In this document: piece by piece, positions 8,368-17,590 of the stretch | How the letters are laid out: the number at the start of each line of letters is the position of its first letter | How positions within the stretch are numbered: position 1 is the first letter of the stretch | Source of the DNA: Georgenia yuyongxinii | GTDB lineage: Bacteria > Actinomycetota > Actinomycetes > Actinomycetales > Actinomycetaceae | DNA length: 64,000 bases | Direction: 5' to 3' | Assembly (NCBI RefSeq): GCF_006352065.1 | Contig: NZ_CP040915.1 | Span: 1,364,001 to 1,428,000, forward strand | Made by a program: the position numbers and the translations under genes | Notes under the pieces: generated by a model | Seen by the model: only the letters and a program-made list of their open reading frames with translations | The model's database searches: none | What the model was told of the DNA's origin: nothing

Positions 8368-10827
8368 ATGGAGGGTCCCGAGATCAAGTTCGCCGAAGCC
8401 GTCATCGACAACGGCTCGTTCGGCACCCGCACCGTCCGCTTCGAGACCGGGCGGCTCGCCCGGCAGGCCGCCGGCTCCGCCGTCGCCTACCTCGACGAGG
8501 AGACGATGGTGCTGTCGGCCACGACGGTCGGCAAGCACCCCAAGGAGCAGTTCGACTTCTTCCCCCTCACGGTGGACGTCGAGGAGCGCCAGTACGCCGC
8601 CGGGAAGATCCCCGGCTCGTTCTTCCGCCGCGAGGGCCGGCCCTCGACCGAGGCCATCCTCGCCTGCCGCCTCATCGACCGCCCGCTGCGCCCGTCCTTC
8701 GTCAAGGGCCTGCGCAACGAGGTCCAGATCGTCGAGACCATCCTCGCGATCCACCCCGACGACTCCTACGACGTCCTGGCGATCAACGCCGCCTCGATGT
8801 CCACCCAGATCTCCGGTCTGCCGTTCTCCGGCCCGATCGGCGGCGTCCGCATCGCGCTCATCGGCAGCCAGTGGGTCGCCTTCCCCCGCTACAGCGAGAT
8901 CGAGAAGGCCGTCTTCTCGATGGTCGTCGCCGGCCGCGTCGTCACCAAGGACGACGGCACCAACGACGTCGCCGTGATGATGGTCGAGGCCGAGGCCACC
9001 GACAACGCCTGGACGCTCATCAAGGAGCAAGGCGCCACGGTCCCGACCGAGGAGGTCGTGGCCGAGGGCCTCGAGGCCTCCAAGCCCTTCATCAAGGCGC
9101 TCGTCGAGGCTCAGCAGCAGCTGGCCGCCGAGACCGCCAAGCCGACCGCCGAGTTCCCCCGGTTCCTCGACTACGAGGACGACGCCTACGCCGCCGTCGA
9201 GGCAGCGGTCTCCGCCGACCTCGCCCAGGCCATCCAGATCGCCGGCAAGCAGGAGCGCGAGACCCGCCAGGACGAGATTCGCGCCGCCATGCTCGAGACG
9301 CTCACCGAGCGTTTCGAGGGCCGCGAGAAGGAGCTCTCCGCCGCGTTCCGCGCCGTCGCGAAGACCGCCGTGCGCCACCGCGTCCTCACCGACGGCATCC
9401 GCATGGACGGCCGTGGCCTGAAGGACATCCGCACCCTGTCCGCCGAGGTCGAGGTGCTGCCCCGCGTGCACGGCTCGGCGCTGTTCGAGCGCGGCGAGAC
9501 CCAGATCATGGGCGTCACCACGCTGAACATGCTGCGCATGGAGCAGCAGCTCGACACCCTGTCCCCGGTGACGCGCAAGCGCTACATGCACAACTACAAC
9601 TTCCCGCCCTACTCCACCGGTGAGACCGGCCGGGTGGGCTCGCCCAAGCGCCGCGAGATCGGCCACGGCGCACTGGCTGAGCGGGCCCTCATGCCTGTCC
9701 TGCCCAGCCGCGAGGAGTTCCCCTACGCGATCCGGCAGGTCTCCGAGGCACTCAGCTCCAACGGGTCCACCTCCATGGGCTCGGTGTGCGCCTCGACCCT
9801 GTCGCTGCTCAACGCCGGTGTGCCGCTGCGCGCGCCTGTCGCGGGCATCGCCATGGGCCTCATGAGCGACACGGTCGACGGCGAGACCCGCTACGCCGCC
9901 CTGACCGACATCCTCGGCGCCGAGGACGCTTTCGGCGACATGGACTTCAAGGTCGCCGGCACCCGCGAGTTCGTCACCGCCATCCAGCTCGACACCAAGC
10001 TCGACGGCATCCCCGCCTCGGTCCTGGCCGGTGCGCTGACCCAGGCCCGCGACGCCCGCCTGTACATCCTCGATGTCATGAACGAGGCGATCGACGTCCC
10101 GGACGAGATGGCCCCGACCGCCCCGCGCGTCATCACCGTGAAGGTCCCGGTCGACAAGATCGGCGAGGTCATCGGCCCGAAGGGCAAGATGATCAACCAG
10201 ATCCAGGAGGACACCGGCGCGGACATCTCCATCGAGGACGACGGCACCGTCTACATCGGCGCCACCGACGGTCCCTCGGCGGAAGCGGCACGGCAGGCGG
10301 TCAACGCCATCGCCAACCCGCAGATGCCGGAGATCGGCGAGCGCTTCGTGGGCACGGTCGTCAAGACCACCTCCTTCGGTGCCTTCGTCTCCCTCACCCC
10401 GGGCAAGGACGGCCTGCTGCACATCTCGCAGATCCGTCGCCTGACCGGCGGCAAGCGCGTGGAGAACGTCGAGGACGTCCTCTCCGTGGGCCAGAAGGTC
10501 CAGGTCGAGCTCGCCGAGATCGACCCGCGCGGCAAGCTGTCCCTGCACGCCGTCGTCGAGGGCGAGGAGGACGCCGAGGGCGAGGCGTCCGGTGACGGTG
10601 CCTCGGCCGACGGCGGGGCCTCCACCCAGCGCGACGGCGACCGGGACGGCCGCGACGGCGACCGGGACGGCCGCGACGGCGACCGGGACGGCCGCGACGG
10701 CGACCGGGACGGCGACCGGGACGGTGGGCGCCGTGACGGCGGCCGCCGCCAGCGCACCCGCACGCGCCGGCACGACGGCGCCGAAGGCGCCGAGGAGCCG
10801 GCGGCAGCGCCCGGCACCGACGCCTGA
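8368..10827 (+). CDS. pnp: Polyribonucleotide nucleotidyltransferase (PNPase) / guanosine pentaphosphate synthetase
   Basis: PNPase degrades RNA 3'-5' phosphorolytically and can add 3' tails; actinobacterial versions were also described as guanosine pentaphosphate synthetases. The 819-residue product has two RNase PH-like domains: [20 protein letters not shown] in the first, and [14 protein letters not shown]-type and [14 protein letters not shown] motifs in the second. A KH domain ([18 protein letters not shown], about residue 600) and an S1 domain ([18 protein letters not shown], about residue 660) follow. The last 75 residues are a charged Arg/Asp/Gly tail with an exact heptad repeat. ATG 8368 follows AAGGAGGGCACCC. 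The next gene starts 2 nt after the stop. Confidence 0.97.
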   Translation: MEGPEIKFAEAVIDNGSFGTRTVRFETGRLARQAAGSAVAYLDEETMVLSATTVGKHPKEQFDFFPLTVDVEERQYAAGKIPGSFFRREGRPSTEAILACRLIDRPLRPSFVKGLRNEVQIVETILAIHPDDSYDVLAINAASMSTQISGLPFSGPIGGVRIALIGSQWVAFPRYSEIEKAVFSMVVAGRVVTKDDGTNDVAVMMVEAEATDNAWTLIKEQGATVPTEEVVAEGLEASKPFIKALVEAQQQLAAETAKPTAEFPRFLDYEDDAYAAVEAAVSADLAQAIQIAGKQERETRQDEIRAAMLETLTERFEGREKELSAAFRAVAKTAVRHRVLTDGIRMDGRGLKDIRTLSAEVEVLPRVHGSALFERGETQIMGVTTLNMLRMEQQLDTLSPVTRKRYMHNYNFPPYSTGETGRVGSPKRREIGHGALAERALMPVLPSREEFPYAIRQVSEALSSNGSTSMGSVCASTLSLLNAGVPLRAPVAGIAMGLMSDTVDGETRYAALTDILGAEDAFGDMDFKVAGTREFVTAIQLDTKLDGIPASVLAGALTQARDARLYILDVMNEAIDVPDEMAPTAPRVITVKVPVDKIGEVIGPKGKMINQIQEDTGADISIEDDGTVYIGATDGPSAEAARQAVNAIANPQMPEIGERFVGTVVKTTSFGAFVSLTPGKDGLLHISQIRRLTGGKRVENVEDVLSVGQKVQVELAEIDPRGKLSLHAVVEGEEDAEGEASGDGASADGGASTQRDGDRDGRDGDRDGRDGDRDGRDGDRDGDRDGGRRDGGRRQRTRTRRHDGAEGAEEPAAAPGTDA
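10630..10713 (+). repeat. Four exact tandem 21-nt repeats in the pnp tail
   Basis: A 21-nt unit starting CGCGACGGCGACCGGGACGG is repeated identically at 10630, 10651, 10672 and 10693, encoding RDGDRDG each time; a partial fifth copy follows. It preserves the reading frame and lengthens the disordered RNA-interacting tail. Confidence 0.95.
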
Positions 10828-10829
10828 GG

Positions 10830-12242
10830 ATGCCCGAACAGCTGAACCTGGGCCCGGCCGGCGCACCCGGCACGGAGATCCGCGCCGAGCAGGACGGCAG
10901 CGTCATCCGACGCTCCGTCCTGCCCGGCGGTATCCGGGTACTCACCGAGGCCATGCCCGGTCAGCGCTCGACGGCGGTAGGCGCCTGGGTGGCCGTCGGC
11001 TCGCGTGACGAGACCAACGGCCACCACGGCTCCACGCACTTCCTCGAGCACCTGCTCTTCAAGGGCACCCCCACGCGCACCGCGCTGGACATCGCCGAGG
11101 CCTTCGACGCCGTCGGCGGGGAGGCCAACGCCGCCACCGGCAAGGAGCACACCTGCTACTACGCGCGGGTGCTCGACGCCGACCTGCCCATGGCCGTGGA
11201 CGTCATCACCGACATGGTGACCTCCTCGGTCATCGACGCCTCCGAGCTCGAGACCGAGCGTGGCGTCATCCTCGAAGAGCTCGCCATGAACGACGACGAC
11301 CCCGTCGACGTCGCGCACGAACGCTTCACCACCGCTGTGCTGGGGGCCCACCCCCTGGGCCGGCCCATCGGCGGCACCCCGGAGACGATCCGCGCGGTGC
11401 CCCGTGAGGCGGTGGTCGAGCACTACCGCCGCACCTACGTCCCGCGCGAGCTCGTCGTGACGGCGGCGGGCAGCGTGGACCACGACGCCCTGTGCGAGCA
11501 GGTGCTCCGCGCCGTCCAGGAGGGCGGCTGGGCGCTGGATGCCGACGCCGTCCCCGCCGAACGGCGCGTGGGGGCCGCCGTCGCCGGGGCACGCGGCGTG
11601 CCACCGGGGTCGGGGGCCGTGATCGTCCCCGGGCCCGAGACGGCCCTGCTGCCGCAGCAGGGCAGCGCGGTGACCGTGCAGCGCCCCACCGAGCAGGCCA
11701 ACGTGCTGCTGGGCGGGCCAGGTATCGCGGCCGGTGACGAGCGGCGGTACGTGCTCTCCGTGCTCACCACGGTGCTCGGCGGCGGCATGTCCTCGCGGCT
11801 TTTCCAGGAGATCCGCGAGAAGCGCGGACTGGCGTACTCCACCTACGCGTTCGCCTCGTCCTACGCCGAGGCCGGCACGTTCGGCCTCTACGCCGGGTGC
11901 GCGCCGGGCAACGTCACGCAGGTGGTCGAGCTGCTCACCACCGAGTGGGACCGCCTCGTCCGCGACGGCATCAGCGAGGACGAGCTGCGCCGCGGCGTCG
12001 GCCAGCTGCGCGGGAACATGGTCCTCGGCCTGGAGGACAACGGCTCGCGGATGTCCCGGCTCGGCCGCGCGGAGATCGTCCACGGCGAGCTGACCAGCCT
12101 GGACGAGATGATCGACCGCATCTCGAAGGTGACCGCCCCTCAGGTGCGCGAGCTCGCGGCCGACCTGGCCGCCGGACCGCGCTCGCTGGTCGCGGTGGGC
12201 CCGTTCGAGGACGACGTCGCCGCCCGGCTGCTCACCGCGTAG
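10830..12242 (+). CDS. M16 family zinc metallopeptidase (mitochondrial processing peptidase beta-like)
   Basis: The 470-residue protein has the inverted zinc motif of M16 (pitrilysin) peptidases, HFLEH at residues 70-74. The third ligand is a glutamate near residues 149-150 in ERGVILEEL. The C-terminal half carries the family's arginine/tyrosine substrate-clamp region (SSRLFQEIREKRGLAYSTYAF). No signal peptide is seen, so it is probably cytoplasmic. The gene follows pnp by 2 nt, a near-universal actinobacterial pair. Substrate unknown. It converges with the hydrolase gene, leaving only 10 nt between stops. Confidence 0.93.
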   Translation: MPEQLNLGPAGAPGTEIRAEQDGSVIRRSVLPGGIRVLTEAMPGQRSTAVGAWVAVGSRDETNGHHGSTHFLEHLLFKGTPTRTALDIAEAFDAVGGEANAATGKEHTCYYARVLDADLPMAVDVITDMVTSSVIDASELETERGVILEELAMNDDDPVDVAHERFTTAVLGAHPLGRPIGGTPETIRAVPREAVVEHYRRTYVPRELVVTAAGSVDHDALCEQVLRAVQEGGWALDADAVPAERRVGAAVAGARGVPPGSGAVIVPGPETALLPQQGSAVTVQRPTEQANVLLGGPGIAAGDERRYVLSVLTTVLGGGMSSRLFQEIREKRGLAYSTYAFASSYAEAGTFGLYAGCAPGNVTQVVELLTTEWDRLVRDGISEDELRRGVGQLRGNMVLGLEDNGSRMSRLGRAEIVHGELTSLDEMIDRISKVTAPQVRELAADLAAGPRSLVAVGPFEDDVAARLLTA

Positions 12243-12252
12243 TCCGGTTCCT

Positions 12253-12897
12253 TTACGGGCTCAGCAGCTCGGTCATCCACTCCTCGACGGCCGAGCGGAT
12301 GTTCGGGTGGTCCTTGGCCAGGCTGTGGTCGCCGTCGACCACCACCACGCGGCGGTCGGGGCCCGACGGCGGCATGCCGAAGGGGTCCCGTGAGCCCTGG
12401 ACCACCAGGGTCGGCACGGTGACGCCGTCGAGCTCCGGCAGCCGGCTCGGCCGGTCGGCCCGGCCGGGCGGCCGGAGCGGGAAGGCCAGGCAGAGCACGC
12501 CGACGGCGCCGACCTCGGCGGCGGTGCGGCACGCGACCCGCGCACCCGAGGACCGTCCGCCGGTCACCAGCGGCGTTCGGTCGCCGGCCTGTTCGCGCAG
12601 CCATGCCGCGACCGCGACCCAGGCGGCGTCGAGCTGGCGGGCGGGGGCGGGGGCCCGGCGGCCGGCAACCCGGTAGGGCTGCTCGACCAGCGCCACCCCC
12701 AACCCGGCGCGACGCGCCACCGACGCGGCGAGCGTCAGGTCACCAGCCGTCACGCCACCACCCGCGCCGTGCCCGAGCATGACCGTCGCCCGGGATCCCG
12801 CCGGGCTGTCGAGGTGGACGCGCGCCGGACCGTGCGGGGTCGTGACCTCGGCGACGCTCGCGGACGCGTGGTCGGGTCCCGAGGGGGTTGTGGCCAT
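12253..12897 (-). CDS. Alpha/beta hydrolase of the KANL3/Tex30 (dienelactone hydrolase-like) type
   Basis: The 214-residue product has the oxyanion-loop segment VMLGHGAGGGVTAGDL. A nucleophile elbow follows in GGRSSGARVAC (GxSxG form GRSSG), then an acid in VVQGSRDPFGMP and a histidine in VVDGDHSLAKD: a complete serine-hydrolase triad. The family is widespread and of unknown substrate. ATG 12897 was chosen because TACGAT ends 6 nt upstream (12904-12909), giving a leaderless transcript; an earlier in-frame start at 12945 has no such support. Confidence 0.85.
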   Translation of the reverse strand: MATTPSGPDHASASVAEVTTPHGPARVHLDSPAGSRATVMLGHGAGGGVTAGDLTLAASVARRAGLGVALVEQPYRVAGRRAPAPARQLDAAWVAVAAWLREQAGDRTPLVTGGRSSGARVACRTAAEVGAVGVLCLAFPLRPPGRADRPSRLPELDGVTVPTLVVQGSRDPFGMPPSGPDRRVVVVDGDHSLAKDHPNIRSAVEEWMTELLSP

Positions 12898-12903
12898 CGG
12901 CAA

Positions 12904-12909
12904 ATCGTA
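12904..12909 (-). promoter_or_regulatory. -10 element TACGAT, leaderless promoter for the alpha/beta hydrolase
   Basis: On the minus strand TACGAT is followed by 6 nt and then the ATG. The 234 nt from here to the glycosidase start contain no gene. Confidence 0.5.
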
Positions 12910-13143
12910 TGCGCGGGACGTCCCCTGAGTATCGGACGGCAACAAGTGGCAACTGCTAGGTTTCCTGTGGCGCGGCTAACAGACTGGCCACACGTTCCTG
13001 GAGATCTGCTGGGAGCGGCGTGGTTCCACAGGGGGGATCGCGGTTGCGGGTCGCCAGACCCGGGTAAGCGAAAGCGGTATGGGGGCGTGCCGCGACCTGC
13101 GTGCGCCCGTGTAGTGGAACCGAGGTCGAGGGAGACCATCTTC

Positions 13144-15537
13144 ATGAGCAGCACTTCCCGGCGGATCGGACGGCGTGGGCTTACGGGCCTCGCTGTCGCT
13201 CTGCCTCTCTCGCTGGTCCTGGCCGGTGGCGCGATGGCCGCACCACCGGAGCACGCCAACAACAGCGACCGCGCGGCGGCGGCGTCGAAGTCCAACGAGG
13301 GCAACCACGGCAAGCCGCCCGAGCTCGAGGCCCGCGTCAAGGACGTCATCAAGGTCAAGGGCCGGAGCTTCAAGGACCTCAACGACAACGGCAAGCTCGA
13401 CGTCTACGAGGACTGGCGCAAGCCCACCTCCGAGCGCGTCGCGGACCTCGTCGAGCAGATGACGCTCGAGGAGAAGGCCGGCCTCATGCTCATCCAGACC
13501 CTGAACGCGGGGTGTGAGGGCACGGTCGTGGATCCGGCGACGGACTACATCGAGAACCAGTACATGCACCGGTTCATCTTCCGCAACGTGGTCAACTCCA
13601 CAGCCTCCGAGTGTGGTGCACCGGGCACGCCGCAGGTCACCCCCGCGCAGGCGGCGGAGTTCACCAACGCGGTTCAGGAGAAGACGGAGGCCACGCGCCT
13701 GGGCATCCCGGCCCTGTTCAAGTCGAACGCCCGCAACCACATCGAGCACGACGCCCGCGTCGGGATCAGCGAGGCCGCCGGCGCCTTCAGCGCGTTCCCG
13801 AAGGAGGCCGGCATCGCCTCCGCCGCACTCGGCGACGACGAGTACATGGGCGTGGTCGAGGACTTCGCCACGGTCATGGGTGACGAGTGGTCCTCGATCG
13901 GACTGCGCGGCATGTACGGCTACATGGCCGACCTGTCCACCGACCCCCGCTGGTACCGCGTGCACGAGACCTTCACCGAGGACGCGGACCTCGGCGCGGA
14001 CATCATGGGCACGCTGGTGGAGACCCTGCAGGGCCCGGTCGACAAGGATGGACTGTCGCTCAGCCCGGACACCGACGTCGCGCTCACGATGAAGCACTTC
14101 CCGGGCGGTGGCCCGCAGGCGCTCGGCCTGGACCCGCACTACGCCCACGGCAAGACGCAGGTCTACCCGGGTGACGGGTTCGGGGAGGCCCTCAAGCCGT
14201 TCGAGGCCGCCATCGACGCCGGCGTGTCGTCGATCATGCCGTACTACGGCGCGCCCATCGACGTCACCTACGAGGGCGTCACCTTCCAGGAGACCGGCTT
14301 CGCCTTCTCCGACCAGATCGTCAACGGGTTGCTCCGTGACCAGCTCGGCTTCAAGGGCTACGTCAACTCCGACACCGGCATCATCAACGACCGGGCGTGG
14401 GGGCTGGAGTCGGCCACCGTCCCCCAGCGTGTGGCGGCTGCCGTCAACGGGGGCACCGACACGCTGTCGGGCTTTAGCGACGTCCAGACCATCCTCGGCC
14501 TGGTGGACGCCGGCCTCGTCACCGAGGATCGGGTCGACCTCGCGGCCGAGCGCCTGCTCGCGCCGCTGTTCGACCTCGGTCTGTTCGAGGACCCGTACGT
14601 CGACCCGGCGCTGGCCACGGCGACCGTGGGCAGCGACGAGAACCGTGAGATGGCCCAGCTGCTGCAGCGCAAGTCCGTCGTGCCGCTGCAGAACTCGGGC
14701 GTGCTGCCGCTCAAGGCGGGCTCGAGCGTCTTCGTGATGGGCAACTACAACGAGGACCAGGTGGCGGAGTTCGGCTTCGACGTCATCAACGGCAACAAGG
14801 CGGGTGCCGGGGCGGCCGCGGTTGCGGATGTCGCGGTCATCAACGTGACGGCCGCGACCGACCGCGCGGTCACCGGCGCCTACCGGTCGAACTTCGACGA
14901 CACCGGCTGGTTCAACCCGGCCACCGGCGAGTTCGCCGACGCCGACGACCCGAGCACCACCGCCGACTTCTACGTCATCGGTGGGATGGACCCGGAGTAC
15001 GGGAACAACCCGGTCGTCATGGACGGCGTTCCCGGCCTCGACGGGAACAGCCCGTGGGGCGCTTCGGACCGCTGCGTCGCCGAGGGTGGCGAGGCTGCGA
15101 TCAACAACCCCAGCCCGACGCCGTCCTGCACCGACAACCGCCTGGGATTCGGCGGGGCGCTCCCGTGGGAGTCCAACGTCCTCGACTTCACGGGCATGGC
15201 TGACTCGCAGTCCTGGAAGGTGACACCTTCGCTCGACGAGATCCAGACCGTCATGAACGAGGTCGGCGCGGAGAACGTCGTCCTCAGCGTCTACTTCCGC
15301 CAGCCGTACGTCCTCGACGACGCCAGCGGACTGACGGACGCGGGCGCGATCGTCGCCGGGTTCGGGGTCACCGACGCCGCGCTGTGGGACGTCCTCGCCG
15401 GCAACTTCACCCCGCAGGGCAAGATGCCGTTCGCTCTCGCGAACAACGTGGAAGCCATCAAGACGCAGGCGCCGGACCGCCCGGGCTACGAGGACGAGGA
15501 CACCCTGTTCCCGTTCGCCTTCGGCCTGACGTACTAG
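13144..15537 (+). CDS. Secreted glycoside hydrolase family 3 protein (beta-glucosidase-like)
   Basis: The 797-residue product begins with a Sec signal peptide (twin Arg-rich n-region, LTGLAVALPLSLVLAGGAMA, likely cleaved after AMA). A charged linker and one EF-hand-like loop (DLNDNGKLDVYEDW) follow. The (alpha/beta)8 domain of GH3 comes next, with MKHFPGGG (K317, H318) and the nucleophile region GYVNSDTGI (D410). The C-terminal domain carries NREMAQLLQRKSVVPLQNSG and ends in the typical FPFAFGLTY. The family releases sugars from the non-reducing ends of beta-glucans, xylo-oligomers or similar; the substrate cannot be read from sequence. ATG 13144 was chosen because the signal peptide begins there. 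It stands alone, with no sugar transporter or regulator beside it. Confidence 0.92.
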   Translation: MSSTSRRIGRRGLTGLAVALPLSLVLAGGAMAAPPEHANNSDRAAAASKSNEGNHGKPPELEARVKDVIKVKGRSFKDLNDNGKLDVYEDWRKPTSERVADLVEQMTLEEKAGLMLIQTLNAGCEGTVVDPATDYIENQYMHRFIFRNVVNSTASECGAPGTPQVTPAQAAEFTNAVQEKTEATRLGIPALFKSNARNHIEHDARVGISEAAGAFSAFPKEAGIASAALGDDEYMGVVEDFATVMGDEWSSIGLRGMYGYMADLSTDPRWYRVHETFTEDADLGADIMGTLVETLQGPVDKDGLSLSPDTDVALTMKHFPGGGPQALGLDPHYAHGKTQVYPGDGFGEALKPFEAAIDAGVSSIMPYYGAPIDVTYEGVTFQETGFAFSDQIVNGLLRDQLGFKGYVNSDTGIINDRAWGLESATVPQRVAAAVNGGTDTLSGFSDVQTILGLVDAGLVTEDRVDLAAERLLAPLFDLGLFEDPYVDPALATATVGSDENREMAQLLQRKSVVPLQNSGVLPLKAGSSVFVMGNYNEDQVAEFGFDVINGNKAGAGAAAVADVAVINVTAATDRAVTGAYRSNFDDTGWFNPATGEFADADDPSTTADFYVIGGMDPEYGNNPVVMDGVPGLDGNSPWGASDRCVAEGGEAAINNPSPTPSCTDNRLGFGGALPWESNVLDFTGMADSQSWKVTPSLDEIQTVMNEVGAENVVLSVYFRQPYVLDDASGLTDAGAIVAGFGVTDAALWDVLAGNFTPQGKMPFALANNVEAIKTQAPDRPGYEDEDTLFPFAFGLTY

Positions 15538-15582
15538 CAGGGCGCTGATCCGGCGACCAGTCGCCGGACGCAGCACGACGGA

Positions 15583-15610
15583 GGACCCGCTCACCTTGGT
15601 GGGCGGGTCC
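15583..15610 (+). terminator. Terminator hairpin of the glycosidase gene
   Basis: GGACCCGCTCAC pairs with GTGGGCGGGTCC (one G-U pair) around a CTTG loop, 45 nt after the stop codon, followed by TTCGCT. Confidence 0.75.
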
Positions 15611-15744
15611 TTCGCTGTCGCTGCGGAGGTGCGGACTCGATTCGCCGCCGGCCCGCACCGTGGGTGCAGGGATCGCCTGGCGGATTTAGATGACCACGAC
15701 GGCGGGCATCCCGCCTGAGGGTCTTGACCGGTAGGGACTAGCGC

Positions 15745-15776
15745 ACGGCGCCCGTGGCGAAGGCCACGGGCGCCGT
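15745..15776. terminator. Perfect 14-bp hairpin with GAAG loop upstream of dapB
   Basis: ACGGCGCCCGTGGC pairs with GCCACGGGCGCCGT. It lies more than 200 nt after the glycosidase and 80 nt before dapB. It could be a second terminator, or a leader structure if a transcript enters from upstream. Confidence 0.55.
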
Positions 15777-15843
15777 CGCATGTCATCGCGCGAGCTGGGG
15801 CCCGGCTGATGACCCGCCGTGATACGCGCGCGGCCCGATCGCC

Positions 15844-15849
15844 TACGCT
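15844..15849 (+). promoter_or_regulatory. -10 element TACGCT, leaderless promoter for dapB
   Basis: TACGCT ends 6 nt before the GTG start, and there is no ribosome site, as expected for a leaderless mRNA. Confidence 0.55.
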
Positions 15850-15855
15850 GCCCGC

Positions 15856-16626
15856 GTGACCTCCCACCTCTCGGTAGCAGTTGTCGGTGCCCACGGGCGG
15901 ATGGGCCGGGCGGTGTGCGACGCCGTCGACGGCGCGCCCGACCTCGAGCTCGTCGCCCGGCTCGACGCGACCGACGACGTCGCCGGCCTCGCGGGCGGCC
16001 CCGCCAAGGTAGCCGTCGACTTCACCGTTCCCAGCGTCACCGAGGCCAACGTCCACGCCCTTCTCGACGCCGGCCTGCACGTGGTGGTGGGCACCACCGG
16101 CTGGACCGAGGAGTCCCTCGGGCGTGTACGCGACCACCTGGAGGAGGTCAACTCCGGCACCGGAGGAGGGCTAGGCGTCCTCATCGCCCCGAACTTCGCG
16201 CTGTCCGCCGTGCTCGCCATGACGTTCGCCCAGCGTGCCGCCCGGTTCTTCGAGTCCGCCGAGGTGATCGAGCTGCACCACCCCAACAAGGTGGACGCCC
16301 CCTCCGGCACCGCGATGACCACGGCCCGGCACATCGCGGCGGCCCGCGCCGAGGCAGGTCTCGGGCCGATGCCGGACGCCACCGAGACTCAGGTCGACGG
16401 CGCCCGCGGCGCCGTCGTCGACGGCGTGCACGTCCACGCGGTCCGGCTGCGCGGCCTGGTGGCCCACGAGGAGATCCTGCTAGGCAACCCCGGCGAGCAG
16501 CTGACGATCCGCACCGACTCCTTCGACCGGTCGAGCTTCATGCCCGGCGTGCTGCTGGCCGTGCGCGAGGTGGCCCGTCGTCCCGGTCTCACCTTCGGGC
16601 TGGACCAGGTGCTCGACCTCAGCTGA
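15856..16626 (+). CDS. dapB: 4-hydroxy-tetrahydrodipicolinate reductase
   Basis: DapB performs the NAD(P)H-dependent second dedicated step of the diaminopimelate/lysine pathway. The 256-residue product has the dinucleotide-binding start SVAVVGAHGRMGRAVCDAV, VDFTVPSVT, the VVVGTTGW loop and APNFALSAVL. The catalytic and substrate block ELHHPNKVDAPSGTA contains the His-His and Lys residues. The GTG start at 15856 is fixed by the -10 hexamer. dapA lies 1 kb downstream on the same strand, separated by an oppositely oriented acetyltransferase gene. Confidence 0.97.
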   Translation: MTSHLSVAVVGAHGRMGRAVCDAVDGAPDLELVARLDATDDVAGLAGGPAKVAVDFTVPSVTEANVHALLDAGLHVVVGTTGWTEESLGRVRDHLEEVNSGTGGGLGVLIAPNFALSAVLAMTFAQRAARFFESAEVIELHHPNKVDAPSGTAMTTARHIAAARAEAGLGPMPDATETQVDGARGAVVDGVHVHAVRLRGLVAHEEILLGNPGEQLTIRTDSFDRSSFMPGVLLAVREVARRPGLTFGLDQVLDLS

Positions 16627-16658
16627 CCTGCCGGTCGGCGTCGTGCCGGCCAGACGAG

Positions 16659-17462
16659 CTACAGATCCGCGTACCAGCAGATCTCGGTCACCTGGGAACC
16701 GCCGACGTCCAGGACCCGGCGCAACCCGGCCGGGGCGAACCCCGCCTGGCTGAGGAAACGGGTCCGTGACTCGTCGTCCTGCACGGTCCAGGTCTGCACC
16801 CGTGTGGCGCCCTGGTCGCGCAGCAGGTCCGCGCATGCGGCCAGCAGGCGGGAACCGTGCCCGCGCCGGGCGTGGGCGGCGGGCACCTCCAGCGCGAGGA
16901 TCTCGGCGACGACGGCGGTGCTGTCCCGCTCGGCGTCCGAGGCCCCGGAGCCGGCGTCCGGCTCCTCGATGGTGTACGTCACCTCTACCGTCACCTCTGC
17001 CGGCGCGAAGGCGGCGAAGCCCACCACCTGGGCCCCGGCGACGGCGGTCAGCACGCGGTGGCGGGGCGTGGGCGGGGAGGTGATCGCCGCGGCCCAGAAC
17101 TGACCGAAGGCGACGGGGTCGATGGCGTCGGCCACCTCGGAGGGGAGGTCGCCGACGGCGGCCGTGAGCGATGCCTTGAAGGTCCGGGCCTGGATGCTGC
17201 CGAGGAACGGGGCGTCCTCCGGGAGCGCCGGACGCACGGAAAGGTCCGCGGTCGGCCTGAGGGGGTCGAGGTGCGCGTGCCCGGCGTGCGGGTCGGCGTG
17301 CTCATGACCGGCATGCGGGTCTGCCGCACCGGCGGCCGCCGCGACGGTGCTGCCTGCACCGAGGCCGCCGGTGCCGGCCGGCCCCTCCGCGTCACCGGCC
17401 GCGTCGTCCAGGAGGCGGCCGAGCAGGTCGTCGTCGGGGGAGAGGGCGTCGCCGGAAGTCAC
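16659..17462 (-). CDS. GNAT family N-acetyltransferase with a His-rich N-terminal extension
   Basis: The 267-residue product has a disordered N-terminal extension of about 75 residues (Ala/Gly-rich, then DPHAGHEHADPHAGHAHLDP, two near-identical DPHAGH blocks). A GNAT domain follows: LSVRPALPEDAPFLGSIQAR, the AFAAFAPAEVTVEV strands, and the acetyl-CoA motif LEVPAAHARRGHGSRLLAA. It ends with QAGFAPAG-type C-terminal strands. The acceptor substrate is unknown. The histidine repeats suggest metal binding. GTG 17462 is supported by TAGCCT 6 nt upstream. The gene runs opposite to dapB and dapA. Confidence 0.85.
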   Translation of the reverse strand: MTSGDALSPDDDLLGRLLDDAAGDAEGPAGTGGLGAGSTVAAAAGAADPHAGHEHADPHAGHAHLDPLRPTADLSVRPALPEDAPFLGSIQARTFKASLTAAVGDLPSEVADAIDPVAFGQFWAAAITSPPTPRHRVLTAVAGAQVVGFAAFAPAEVTVEVTYTIEEPDAGSGASDAERDSTAVVAEILALEVPAAHARRGHGSRLLAACADLLRDQGATRVQTWTVQDDESRTRFLSQAGFAPAGLRRVLDVGGSQVTEICWYADL

Positions 17463-17468
17463 CGCACC

Positions 17469-17474
17469 AGGCTA
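17469..17474 (-). promoter_or_regulatory. -10 element TAGCCT, leaderless promoter for the GNAT gene
   Basis: On the minus strand TAGCCT is followed by GGTGCG and the GTG start. The 128-nt gap to dapA also holds the dapA -10 on the plus strand. Confidence 0.5.
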
Positions 17475-17578
17475 ACCGGGCACGACGGCGGCCCGGCCCC
17501 CGCCGTCGTCGGCGCTCCCGGTCCGCCTGTGACCACCACCATGTGGGATGCGGCCCTGTCGGTGTGGGCGGTCGGCGC

Positions 17579-17584
17579 TACCGT
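17579..17584 (+). promoter_or_regulatory. -10 element TACCGT, leaderless promoter for dapA
   Basis: TACCGT is followed by CTGCAC and the ATG, with no ribosome site. Confidence 0.5.
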
Positions 17585-17590
17585 CTGCAC

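Larger units (their letters stand above)
15538..15855. other. 318-nt gap without a gene between the glycosidase and dapB
   Basis: The gap holds a terminator hairpin just after the glycosidase, a small GGCGGG/CCCGCC hairpin at 15701-15715, a perfect 14-bp hairpin at 15745-15776 and the dapB -10. No tRNA-like fold, no coding frame with a ribosome site and no repeat of other parts of the window was seen. Confidence 0.7.

Noticed and set aside
8053-10866. 937-residue open frame on the minus strand opposite pnp
   Set aside because: pnp is certain from its domains; the antisense translation is low-complexity Val/Ala/Gly/Asp text.
12769-13143. Extension of the glycosidase upstream of its signal peptide
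   Set aside because: It would place 125 residues before a clear Sec signal peptide and overlap the start and promoter of the divergent hydrolase.
13365-13420. Dockerin domain in the glycosidase
   Set aside because: Only one EF-hand-like loop is present; dockerins need two, and no cohesin protein is seen.
15538-15855. Hidden tRNA or small RNA gene in the glycosidase-dapB gap
   Set aside because: No T-loop GTTCGA sequence or cloverleaf could be drawn; the hairpins are adequately explained as terminators.
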